Under the pieces are notes generated by a model, which saw nothing but the letters and a program-made list of their open reading frames with translations, did no database searches and had not been told where the DNA came from. Shown in pieces: positions 51,631 to 59,873 of a stretch of 64,000 nucleotides of DNA (its first letter is position 1; each line of letters begins with the position of its first letter). The DNA is from Fortiea sp. LEGE XX443 (GTDB lineage: Bacteria > Cyanobacteriota > Cyanobacteriia > Cyanobacteriales > Nostocaceae): the NCBI RefSeq assembly GCF_015206815.1, contig NZ_JADEXZ010000003.1:124001-188000 (forward strand), in the 5' to 3' direction. Both the position numbers and the translations under genes were made by a program.

Positions 51631-52473
51631 TTAAACGTGGTAAAGGATAATATTTATTGCATCTTGAGTGCTAATTTTATATTGTGTAGCAAGTTTATTC
51701 ATGTTGGCTTCACCATTTGCATGATCTTTGATGATTGCTCGAACAATGTTTGGTGAAACATTAATCTCACTATTGGTAACGACTGGTTTGGGTAAAGTTT
51801 GAGAAATAAAGAATTCTTTTCTTCTTAATACATGTATTTGACGATAATGTTCTTTTCTGGGTATCCATAGACAATTTCCGGGGGCAAAGTCACTCTCTTG
51901 ATCGATACGAGATATAACTGTTCCTTCGGGTGCTAATCCCATATCTTTTAGAAATTGGGTAAAGTTATCACGCCAGGATGCATCAACTTCAATGCCGCAC
52001 CCGCCATGATATTTGTACTGATGGTGGTTCTTGTTATAGCAGATACGCTTGATGTGTAACCAGGAGTTATACTCGTGGCTTTTGCAGTGACCGTGGATAG
52101 TTTTATCGGTCTTGAGGCTGTCCCGTTGCAAACATCCGCAACTTTGTGTAAGCCCTCTTTTTAAGCTATTTTTACTAACATATTTTTGGGTTCCGCATCT
52201 GCATAGGGTAAGGAGGAGTAGTTCACCCCTTTTCCCCTTAACTTCTACATCAGATATCACTGTTAGTCTCCCAAAATTTGCCCCAACTTGGATAGATTCT
52301 TTTCTTTTCTTACAACCGCAGTTAGTTGAGCGACCATTGGTGAGAGTGTGACTGTAGACAAGTTTTTGAGTTCCACAATCACACTTACATAATACTTGCT
52401 TTCCTTGTTTTTCTAATACAGTCCAACTACCGAATTTTCCACTTATATTAATTATTCGCTTTGTAGTCTCCAT
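51631..52473 (-). CDS. Phage-type zinc-repeat protein, homing-endonuclease-like
   Basis: 280 residues. Two tandem units read G-x-F-G-x-x-T-V...C-x-C-G...L-x-x-G-x-[ST]-x-[NS]-C-G-C (about 12-53 and 67-115), each with paired cysteines for zinc. The following YNSWLHIKRICYN, GCGIEVDASWRDNFTQFLKD, ISRIDQESDFAPGNCLWIPR matches phage proteins of the HNH/AP2-like homing group. A C-terminal helix-turn-helix (NKLATQYKISTQDAI) may bind DNA. Lies next to an insertion sequence, consistent with mobility. Confidence 0.7.
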   Translation of the reverse strand: METTKRIINISGKFGSWTVLEKQGKQVLCKCDCGTQKLVYSHTLTNGRSTNCGCKKRKESIQVGANFGRLTVISDVEVKGKRGELLLLTLCRCGTQKYVSKNSLKRGLTQSCGCLQRDSLKTDKTIHGHCKSHEYNSWLHIKRICYNKNHHQYKYHGGCGIEVDASWRDNFTQFLKDMGLAPEGTVISRIDQESDFAPGNCLWIPRKEHYRQIHVLRRKEFFISQTLPKPVVTNSEINVSPNIVRAIIKDHANGEANMNKLATQYKISTQDAINIILYHV

Positions 52474-52605
52474 AAATTATTTTGGTGTTATTACTGCTGG
52501 GTTAAATATTTAAAACAAGCTGTTTTTCTTGCTCCAGTTCCTTCTTTATCCAAGCAAGTTGTTGATCACCAGATTGAGGTTGTGGGCGATTCTTCCCATA
52601 CTGAA

Positions 52606-54126
52606 CTACCCCATGCCTAAAGACATGAGGTTCCAACTTGCTACGCAAGTTTCGTTTGCCCTCACTGGCTCCGACTCCTCACGCGCTATTGGATTACTAG
52701 ACATCAACTCTGACCCATTATTGATAGGTGACTTTGAACTAGTCGCAGTTCTCGCTGATTGATTTGACCCGCTCCGCCAACCGTCTAGCAAGGATTGTTC
52801 CATCCCTAACCAACCATTTCTAGCTGATGGGATTGACAGAGTTTCTGTTTTTGGATCAACGTACCTACTCAAATAAGCAGAGAAAATATCTCGTTGCATA
52901 CGTAATCCACATTCTGAGCAATCATGGACACGTTGAGATAATGATTTTTTCTGCCTATTACCACACAAACAAGTTTGAGACAGTGCAGTTTTTCGAGTAG
53001 AGAACTTTAGAACTGTACCGCCAGCACTTTCAGCCTTGCGTACTAGTTCTGATTGAAAACTTGATGGTGCTTTAAAACCTATTGACTTACCGTAAATTTG
53101 CTGCCAAGCCTTAACATTAATTTTCTCAGTTTTAACTGTTTTACCTAAAGCTAATGTTTGATTTACTAATTGACCGTGCAAAGACTTACGGTGTCCTGCT
53201 TGTTTGCGGTCAATTTCACGTTTTTTGTTAGCAGTCTTTTGATATCGTTTTGATGTATGCCAGCGTTTTACACCTTTTTTTACAGTGCCATTGGGATTAA
53301 AATTATCAGGATTGTTGGCGCGTCTTTGTCTGTCCATCTTTCGCTGTAATCTTCTAATTTTCTTTTGCTTAGAAGTTAATTCTTCAGCGAATGGTTGCCA
53401 AATAGTTTGATTATCTCCAACTATTGCAACAGTTGAAACACCTAAATCAACACCAACAATACCATCACCAATAACATTTTTTGGCTTTTGATAAGCTAAT
53501 CCTTCACAAACTAACTGAGCGTACCAGTAAGTTTTTTGGTTGATAATACGACGCACTAAGCGAACATATTTAATCCTAGAATTTAAACCATGTAATAATA
53601 CAGGGTCATTACTATCAATAATTCCCGAAAGTTTTAACCCTAACCATTCAACACTATAACCAGTCCAGCGAATACCTTGCTTGTTAGTTTTACCTTCTAA
53701 AGACGCAAACTGTCCTTTTTGTTTAAATCTAGCTTTCTTAGCCTTTCCATAAATTAATCTTTCTAAAGTTTTAAACGCTCTGGTTGCTATTTTTTGAATA
53801 GTTTGAGCGTCAAGATTTAATTTAATCCAAACACTAGCTATAGCTGTTGTATTGGCAAAAGATTGTAAATAATAATCGCTAAATCTATAAGCTTCACGCG
53901 CTTTTTGAAATGCTGTAGCACGTTCTTTCTTGTTAGTTTTTGAAACTAGTTTAGCTTGATTATATAGATTAGAATTACGAACTAATTCTAATCTAGTTAA
54001 GCCTTCAGACAATACAGCGTTATACAACTGTCTTCCTGCTTCTAATCTGGCAGCAAGTATAGCCATGTCTTTAGAGGTTGTTTTTAATGGAATTTCAGTT
54101 ATAAAACTAGGTGTTTTTGCTGCCAA
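52606..54126 (-). CDS. tnpB: TnpB RNA-guided nuclease (IS605 OrfB)
   Basis: 506 residues. RuvC-like sites: GIVGVDLGVSTVAIV (first Asp), KTEKINVKAWQ (Glu) and RDIFSAYLSR (last Asp). The zinc ribbon is CLCG...CSECG. The N-terminal domain and KSKR-rich bridge are present, so it appears intact. The TTG start at 54126 is supported by GGAGGTGA six bases upstream. The last residues and TAG stop lie in the right-end hairpin. The family cuts DNA using an RNA made from the element's 3' end. A 90-residue C-terminal tail is longer than usual. Confidence 0.9.
   Translation of the reverse strand: MAAKTPSFITEIPLKTTSKDMAILAARLEAGRQLYNAVLSEGLTRLELVRNSNLYNQAKLVSKTNKKERATAFQKAREAYRFSDYYLQSFANTTAIASVWIKLNLDAQTIQKIATRAFKTLERLIYGKAKKARFKQKGQFASLEGKTNKQGIRWTGYSVEWLGLKLSGIIDSNDPVLLHGLNSRIKYVRLVRRIINQKTYWYAQLVCEGLAYQKPKNVIGDGIVGVDLGVSTVAIVGDNQTIWQPFAEELTSKQKKIRRLQRKMDRQRRANNPDNFNPNGTVKKGVKRWHTSKRYQKTANKKREIDRKQAGHRKSLHGQLVNQTLALGKTVKTEKINVKAWQQIYGKSIGFKAPSSFQSELVRKAESAGGTVLKFSTRKTALSQTCLCGNRQKKSLSQRVHDCSECGLRMQRDIFSAYLSRYVDPKTETLSIPSARNGWLGMEQSLLDGWRSGSNQSARTATSSKSPINNGSELMSSNPIAREESEPVRANETCVASWNLMSLGMG
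52612..52627 (-). ncRNA. Right-end hairpin, probable 3' end of the TnpB guide RNA
   Basis: catgcc / gacatg with a taaa loop, at the element's right end. In IS605 elements the reRNA/omegaRNA scaffold is transcribed across this end, with the guide from flanking DNA. Only the hairpin is seen; the RNA extent is inferred. Confidence 0.45.
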
Positions 54127-54270
54127 AATTTATCACCTCCCAATACTTATTTATTAGTTTTCTGTATTTTATCATTATAGGTGCGTTGTAGAAAACTATG
54201 ATACTCCATACCATCAAAGTAAATATTGAAGCTAGGATTAAGTTGAAAGTCTTGAATCATATTGTTATCC

Positions 54271-55155
54271 TTACTGGGGAAGATATAAACACTTATTTTG
54301 TTCTGCTAGCCTATTTGTGTGATAGTTATCAAGAATCATTTTCTTAAATTCTTCTCTTGTTGCTCGCAAGTCGCGGAATATTTTGTCAGTAGGATAGAAG
54401 AATACCGACTGTTGGCGGCTGTAAAACCAGACCATTTGATTGATACTATAGGTATCATTGCTATCAAGCAGGACGTAACTAATTTGTTGGTAAAAATTTT
54501 CTAGAGAGAAGGGACGCTTTTTGGCAGTTGTTCGTACATCGATGAGAGTATTTCCAGCGATTATCTGGCAATCAGCACCTCCAAGATATTCACTTAAAGG
54601 GTATGAAGCATTGCAGGTGATATTTCCACTCACTTGATTAGCTACAGTTTGCCAAGTACGGGGTAAAATACCGATAATTTGAGATGTATCTTGAATACTA
54701 GGAAGCCATTTTTTGAAATATTCTGGTTCAATTTGAAGGGTTTTTTCTCCTTGTAGAAAAGGTTGAATAATTTCATATATGTTACGGCTGCGTGCATAAT
54801 TTTCTAATGCACCCAGCAGCATACACTTTAGAGCTTCTTCTTCAAGTGAATTGGAATTTGTAATGCAGTAATCAAAAGCATATTCTATTTTGAGGGCTTT
54901 GGCTCCAACCTGAGCAAGACAATTAGTAAACCATCTTTTATCTTCATAGATGCTTCCTAGATACTTAGCTAGTGCTTTAGCACTCGCATTTCCTACTAAT
55001 GGAAAATCTACACCATCAACTGGCCTGATAATTTCTTGATTTTCTAATAGTTGGTTATGGTTAGTAATCATTTTAATAACTGTCTGGTTTAGTCTAAAGT
55101 CAAACCATCTCCTGATAGGTGAGTTTCTGTTTTTTAATTCGGATGTTAAGCTCAC
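54271..55155 (-). CDS. PD-(D/E)XK-like nuclease, catalytic Lys replaced
   Basis: 294 residues from GTG 55155. LGGADCQIIAGNTLIDVRTT then FYQQISYVLLDSNDTYSINQ and MVWFYSRQQ follow a restriction-like fold with an acidic D...D-x-K core and Q-x2-YVLLD helix. The position usually held by Lys is Arg (DVR). It may be inactive or an unusual variant. Upstream element copy I lies in its leader. The downstream gene was broken by an IS. Confidence 0.6.
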   Translation of the reverse strand: MSLTSELKNRNSPIRRWFDFRLNQTVIKMITNHNQLLENQEIIRPVDGVDFPLVGNASAKALAKYLGSIYEDKRWFTNCLAQVGAKALKIEYAFDYCITNSNSLEEEALKCMLLGALENYARSRNIYEIIQPFLQGEKTLQIEPEYFKKWLPSIQDTSQIIGILPRTWQTVANQVSGNITCNASYPLSEYLGGADCQIIAGNTLIDVRTTAKKRPFSLENFYQQISYVLLDSNDTYSINQMVWFYSRQQSVFFYPTDKIFRDLRATREEFKKMILDNYHTNRLAEQNKCLYLPQ

Positions 55156-55193
55156 TTTTTGATTTTTCGCTTGAAATACTACATTGAGTATCT

Positions 55194-55211
55194 GCGTGAG
55201 CTTTACGTAGT
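55194..55211 (-). promoter_or_regulatory. Recurrent upstream element (copy I, degenerate)
   Basis: Coding-strand ACTACGTAAAGCTCACGC, 39 nt before GTG 55155. Confidence 0.35.
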
Positions 55212-55372
55212 AATTTGTCCTTAAATTGTGTTATTTAAAACAATAAACTAATCATTAAAATAAATGAAAAGCTTGTTGAATTTGAAATTTGCAACTGATG
55301 TCAATTTGCGGAACTTCTAAACCCAAGTTTTTATATTGCCAATGCAACTTTGCAAACTTGGTGACGGGTAAT

Positions 55373-57877
55373 TTATAGTTCAACTTCTCTTGACTTGGTT
55401 TTAGGTGCAGCAGCGACAGTTTGCTTTTGAGGGGAGGGTATGCGTTCAGTAGGGGTATATTGCTGCCGAATTTCTTCTCCTCGCCATACTTGTAAGTCAT
55501 TCATAATATCTTTAAGCGGAACAAAATCGACGACTGTTTCTCCTTGCTTTTGTGCTTCAGTTGCCTTATAGGTCATAATCTTGAAGTACATCTCTCGCTG
55601 ATCGGCAATTGGTAACTTGCCGTTGTTCTCATTTATCCGTTGTAGAATTTCTTCATTGCCTTGATTCATTGCTCCTCCCCAGTCAGGGCCACCATGCTTG
55701 ACCATATTTGCCCATTCCTCGGCGATGTAAGGGTGAACTGTGACAGGCAGATCGCCAACTGCTTGTATTACTCGTTTTTTGGGTGCATCTGCGTTTGTGG
55801 AAGTAGATTGTTCGTTACCAAAGATGTGTTCCAGGTTGAGTTTACTGGCGTTTTGGGCAATAAACTTAATTTGGTTGATATCGTACTCAGAGATATTCAT
55901 CTTACTAACTTCTTTAGTAATCCCAACTTCGGTTTTAGTTAGGTCAAACCGGACAAGTTCATGAGTACCTTTTTCTTGGGTAGTTTTAAATAATTGCAAA
56001 CTGGCTCGATTTTTTTCGGGGTTGCGCGATCGCTTGATGGTAAATTCACCTACTGTAAGTTCTTCCTTATCAGCCTGGATGAGGGCATTATTCAGGGTGT
56101 GCAACATCTCATTTTGTTTAAATACTTCCAGCGTTTTAATTGTGCCGGCAGGTGCAAGACTTCCCAAGCTGTTTGCTACATCACGGATATCGGCATTGTT
56201 GAGGTCAGGTAGCTTGCCATTGTCGCCTAAGTATTCTGCCACAATGAGAAACTCCTGACGTTCAACAGGTAACATCTCTGTAGGCTTTTTCGTGATTTTG
56301 GGTTCCTCTTTTTTGTTGAGTTTAAAATCCATCAAAGAGTTCTCCCACTCAAATAGTTCATCACTGCGGCGATGAATGCTAACAGTGTCTGTCTGTTGGC
56401 GAATCACAAATGTATCGCTACGGTAAATACGTGAACCATCTTGTTCAAGAGTGCCGTATTTTTTTAACATTGCGATCGCAGTTTCAGCAATGTCTTTATT
56501 TTCCCCGTTGTAACGTTCTTCTCGCGCTTGTTTATTATTTATTTGATAAATAGGTACTTCAACCTGACGCGCCCACTGTTGCGCTGCTGACTCTACATCT
56601 TGAGAATTAGCTACTTCTTGATAGGTAAATTCAGGTGCATATTTTTTTCGATTATTAGTCGTTTGCTCCTCTGGCTCTTGTGCAAAAAACTGATTGGGAG
56701 TTACATTTTTATTTATCTCCTCTTCAGCTTGATTTGGAGATTGCTTGTTACTATTAACTATCCGTCGAATTTGAATAGTTGCTTCGGACTGTGCGATTTC
56801 TTCTTGAAGATTATTGACCACATCATCTTCAAAATTATTATCTACCTCTATTTCAACAGATAAGTTGATTTCTTGATTTATAGACGAACTGTTTTCGCTG
56901 TTTTCATCTTGTGGTAACTGTTGTGAAGTATTTGATTCGACTGCTTGAATCTTAGTTTCAGATTGTTCGCTGAGTGTCTGAACTACTGCTTCAGGATAGT
57001 TTTTGACTACAGGAGACTGATAATAATCTACATTTGGTGGGTAGTCAAAGTCGGGTGGATTACTAATATCGATATCATCTAGAAAACCAACCACAGCTTC
57101 TTCTTCGTAATCCAAGTTAACTGGTGTGGTTACAATTTCAGAATTTAATTGTTTATTATCTTCGTTCAGTATTACTGGTAAATTGTCTAATAGTGGAGTT
57201 ACTTCTGTTACATCTGGGTTGCCGTTATCAAATAATAAGTCTTTTGTATCTTTATGATTGTTAATAATGTCAGCAGATGGAGGTAGTAACTTAACTAGTG
57301 GTTCACTTGCTACATCTATTATTTCATCTGGAGTAAGTATTCCAGTGACGAGATTAGTTGTACATTTACCTTCGCTATTTTGTTCGTAGATAACGATTTG
57401 TTTTGCTGAACCATCTGACTCTAGATAAGCTGTAATTTTTAGAGTATTATCACTTGTTTGCTGATAATCACTATTGAAATTGGGTACATCTTCTACTAAT
57501 CTTGCAGCAATTGTTTGTGCTTGATAGTCAGTAAAAGGTTCAGTTTCTATTGTGTATTGACCTTCTACTAATAAATCGGGCATTAACACAATATTAGTTT
57601 CTTGATTGCTTTTTATACTTTGACTGGTTAAATCTACCTTTTCCCATTTATACGCACCAGGGGTAGATTCATCAGGTACAAGATTGTAGATATCTTTGCC
57701 AACTTTAACTGCAATTTTACTTGCTTCTTGAGCTTCTTTGAGTTTTTCGAGAATTACTTTAGTTATCTTAGTAAGTACATTGATGAGGCTTTTACTTAAT
57801 TCTCGACTTGTTTGAATTGCAGTATCGGCTGTACCTAAATATGATTCATTAATTTGAGTGTGTCTGGTGTCAAACAT
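55373..57877 (-). CDS. Large hypothetical protein of the transfer cluster (834 aa)
   Basis: N-terminal helical region (LINVLTKITKVILEKLKEAQ), then about 250 residues of acidic, Asn/Pro/Glu-rich low-complexity sequence (about 200-430), then a folded C-terminal half with two related units around TFVIRQQTDTVSIHRRSDEL and TVGEFTIKRSRNPEKNRASL. It ends in a Lys/Glu-rich tail. No family recognised. Immediately downstream of virD4 on the same strand, so probably a transfer-associated or substrate protein. Confidence 0.7.
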   Translation of the reverse strand: MFDTRHTQINESYLGTADTAIQTSRELSKSLINVLTKITKVILEKLKEAQEASKIAVKVGKDIYNLVPDESTPGAYKWEKVDLTSQSIKSNQETNIVLMPDLLVEGQYTIETEPFTDYQAQTIAARLVEDVPNFNSDYQQTSDNTLKITAYLESDGSAKQIVIYEQNSEGKCTTNLVTGILTPDEIIDVASEPLVKLLPPSADIINNHKDTKDLLFDNGNPDVTEVTPLLDNLPVILNEDNKQLNSEIVTTPVNLDYEEEAVVGFLDDIDISNPPDFDYPPNVDYYQSPVVKNYPEAVVQTLSEQSETKIQAVESNTSQQLPQDENSENSSSINQEINLSVEIEVDNNFEDDVVNNLQEEIAQSEATIQIRRIVNSNKQSPNQAEEEINKNVTPNQFFAQEPEEQTTNNRKKYAPEFTYQEVANSQDVESAAQQWARQVEVPIYQINNKQAREERYNGENKDIAETAIAMLKKYGTLEQDGSRIYRSDTFVIRQQTDTVSIHRRSDELFEWENSLMDFKLNKKEEPKITKKPTEMLPVERQEFLIVAEYLGDNGKLPDLNNADIRDVANSLGSLAPAGTIKTLEVFKQNEMLHTLNNALIQADKEELTVGEFTIKRSRNPEKNRASLQLFKTTQEKGTHELVRFDLTKTEVGITKEVSKMNISEYDINQIKFIAQNASKLNLEHIFGNEQSTSTNADAPKKRVIQAVGDLPVTVHPYIAEEWANMVKHGGPDWGGAMNQGNEEILQRINENNGKLPIADQREMYFKIMTYKATEAQKQGETVVDFVPLKDIMNDLQVWRGEEIRQQYTPTERIPSPQKQTVAAAPKTKSREVEL

Positions 57878-57963
57878 ATATTAAATGTGGTGAAAATAAT
57901 CTATAAATTCAAACAGTCTGACTATGCTTTATAAAAACCAGTTGGTCATTAAACTTAAAGTTT

Positions 57964-59790
57964 TCAGAAAAAGCTCTTGTACGCATCAACAGGTAAAGGT
58001 GCATTGCCCGCTTGTACGGGTGCTTGTGGGATAGGGAACTTCCGATCTACTTCCTTGACTCGTAAATCTAAATCTTCCTGTGTGGGTTTTTTCTGGGTAC
58101 TTTTCCTAGCAAGCTCTTTGATGAGTTTATCCCAGTTAGCGTCATTTTCTTGTTCTAATCCAATGATATGTTTGGGGATTTTGATATTTTTTAATAGTGG
58201 TACTGAACCCTCATTTTTATTACTATAAGCCGGGTTGATAAATAGACATTTCCCAGGTGTTAATTTGAGGAATTGGGCTGGCTCGAATAGCTTACGAGTC
58301 CGTTCTTGTTCGCTGATAGATGTGCTGGATTTACCCCCTCCCGTTGAGCGAGATTTTTGTTTATATTTAATTTCTTCTTCACCTAAATATGCAGAAAATA
58401 ATCGTGCTGATTCTTCTTCACCAGGATTAAAAACAAATTTTGTACCGCACGCACCAAGGATAGCTTTAGAGATTTCTTTACCATAAATCTTTTCAAGCTG
58501 ACCCATATTTTGCCAACCCAGGATACCGCAGAATCCTTCGGAACGAGATTCATTAAGCCATCTAAATAAATCTGGAAGAAAAATACTTGGCAACTCGTCA
58601 AGACACACTACTAATGGGCCGTCTTCCTTACGTTTTTTGGCAATACTGCGGGAAACTACCATGTGGAGAATGCTGGTCATCAGGGGGCTGACAGCATCGC
58701 GGCGTTCGCGGTCTAACCCGAAGATAATCATCTGTTTGCGTTTTACCTCCAAGGGCAAGGTTGTTTTACCGACAAAGCATCCCAATGTACCCCTTGCCAT
58801 GAACCGGGTGAACATCAATGAAGCACTACCAGCGATACCCGCTACAGTTTTCTCTGAGCCAGCCGAGCTAAATAATTGACCAAAAGCTATCCTAATCCAA
58901 GGGTTTAGTTCGGCTGCCATCAAGCGTTCGACCATCTTCTCGCTAGAAAGTATTGCCGCAGCCGTCATAATATCAGCGCGATCGCCAAACTCTTTAGTTA
59001 GCATTAAAATAGCCTGCGTCAACTGGTCGCCGGCGGGGCCAAAGAAGGCATCCTCAGACGCATTACCTAACAGGCGGAAGTTTTTGTTAATTACCGTAGC
59101 TAACTGCCGTGCGGTTTCAGCATCGCTACTGTCGCGTAAGAAATCGATTGGGTTACATACCTCTGATTCGGGAAATCCTGGTGCAAAGATATGTACGTCA
59201 TACCCCTTGGATTTGGCATAACTGGCGATTTTGGCTTGACTGGCATACTTGAAATCGTATAATACTATACCAAATCCTTGGTCAATTGCTGAGTAAATCA
59301 TCGGGTTGATAGCCGAGAATGATTTACCGCTACCGGGTGCGCCAATTACAGCAGTTCCGCGTTGGACATCGGGTACATAAACTGGAACTCCCCCACTCCC
59401 CTGGGGTAATTTTTGACCTTTGTATTTGTGTACTCCAATATATAAACTGGCACTATCACATTTAGGAGCGACGATTTGCTTGAGGGCTTTTTTCTTAGCT
59501 TGGGCGGTTTCCTTTGCTCCACCCCAATAGCTAGTAGCAAGCTTGCCTTTTTTACCATTACTAAAAAGCTGTAAAAGCAATAATAAGCCAATTCCCCCGG
59601 CAAGTGCCAAACCTTGAGGTGACATGAACTTATCTGTATACTTACTAAAGTCAGTATTGCTATTTTTATGAGCAGCTTTTACTTCTCTAACTGTCTTAGT
59701 TTTAGCAGTTGCAAACAGATAATTATTCATATTAATTTGTATTAATTGCATGAGGAAATCTAAGAAATATGCGGTGAAGTGAAGTTGCAT
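57964..59790 (-). CDS. VirD4/TraG-type coupling protein ATPase
   Basis: 608 residues. One transmembrane segment (LALAGGIGLLLLLQLF, about 61-76) then Walker A GAPGSGKS (150-157), Walker B VVCLDELPSIFLP, RSEGFCGILGWQNMGQLEKIYG. It delivers the relaxase-DNA complex to the type IV secretion channel at the inner membrane. ATG 59730 is an alternative start. Confidence 0.92.
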   Translation of the reverse strand: MQLHFTAYFLDFLMQLIQINMNNYLFATAKTKTVREVKAAHKNSNTDFSKYTDKFMSPQGLALAGGIGLLLLLQLFSNGKKGKLATSYWGGAKETAQAKKKALKQIVAPKCDSASLYIGVHKYKGQKLPQGSGGVPVYVPDVQRGTAVIGAPGSGKSFSAINPMIYSAIDQGFGIVLYDFKYASQAKIASYAKSKGYDVHIFAPGFPESEVCNPIDFLRDSSDAETARQLATVINKNFRLLGNASEDAFFGPAGDQLTQAILMLTKEFGDRADIMTAAAILSSEKMVERLMAAELNPWIRIAFGQLFSSAGSEKTVAGIAGSASLMFTRFMARGTLGCFVGKTTLPLEVKRKQMIIFGLDRERRDAVSPLMTSILHMVVSRSIAKKRKEDGPLVVCLDELPSIFLPDLFRWLNESRSEGFCGILGWQNMGQLEKIYGKEISKAILGACGTKFVFNPGEEESARLFSAYLGEEEIKYKQKSRSTGGGKSSTSISEQERTRKLFEPAQFLKLTPGKCLFINPAYSNKNEGSVPLLKNIKIPKHIIGLEQENDANWDKLIKELARKSTQKKPTQEDLDLRVKEVDRKFPIPQAPVQAGNAPLPVDAYKSFF

Positions 59791-59873
59791 ATTTCTTCAT
59801 TAGTTATCTGGTGTGTCCTCTCCAAGTCAAAAGTAAAAGAGGATAAATTCTTCTATGATTGCCTTTTTACTTG

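Larger units (their letters stand above)
52590..54177 (-). mobile_element. IS200/IS605-superfamily element carrying only tnpB
   Basis: About 1.6 kb. The right end has the usual GGCATGGGGTAGTTCA hairpin boundary; the left end lies near CTATAATG. No TnpA (Y1) transposase is present, so it would need one in trans. It splits a small gene. Exact ends are uncertain by a few bases. Confidence 0.75.
52502..54260 (-). pseudogene. Small gene split by the TnpB insertion sequence
   Basis: The 5' part starts at ATG 54260 with AAGGAT upstream and reads MIQDFQLNPSFNIYFDG then MEYHSFLQRTY. The 3' part, beyond the insertion, reads YGKNRPQPQSGDQQLAWIKK to TAA 52502-52504. Joining at the shared TAT gives ...LQRTYGKNRPQ..., a continuous protein of about 57 residues. 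It follows the 54271 gene by 10 bp and was probably in its operon. Confidence 0.65.

Noticed and set aside
55255-55500. 81-codon minus-strand frame overlapping the end of the 834-aa gene
   Set aside because: Most of it is out-of-frame shadow; only about 40 codons are outside and have no start.
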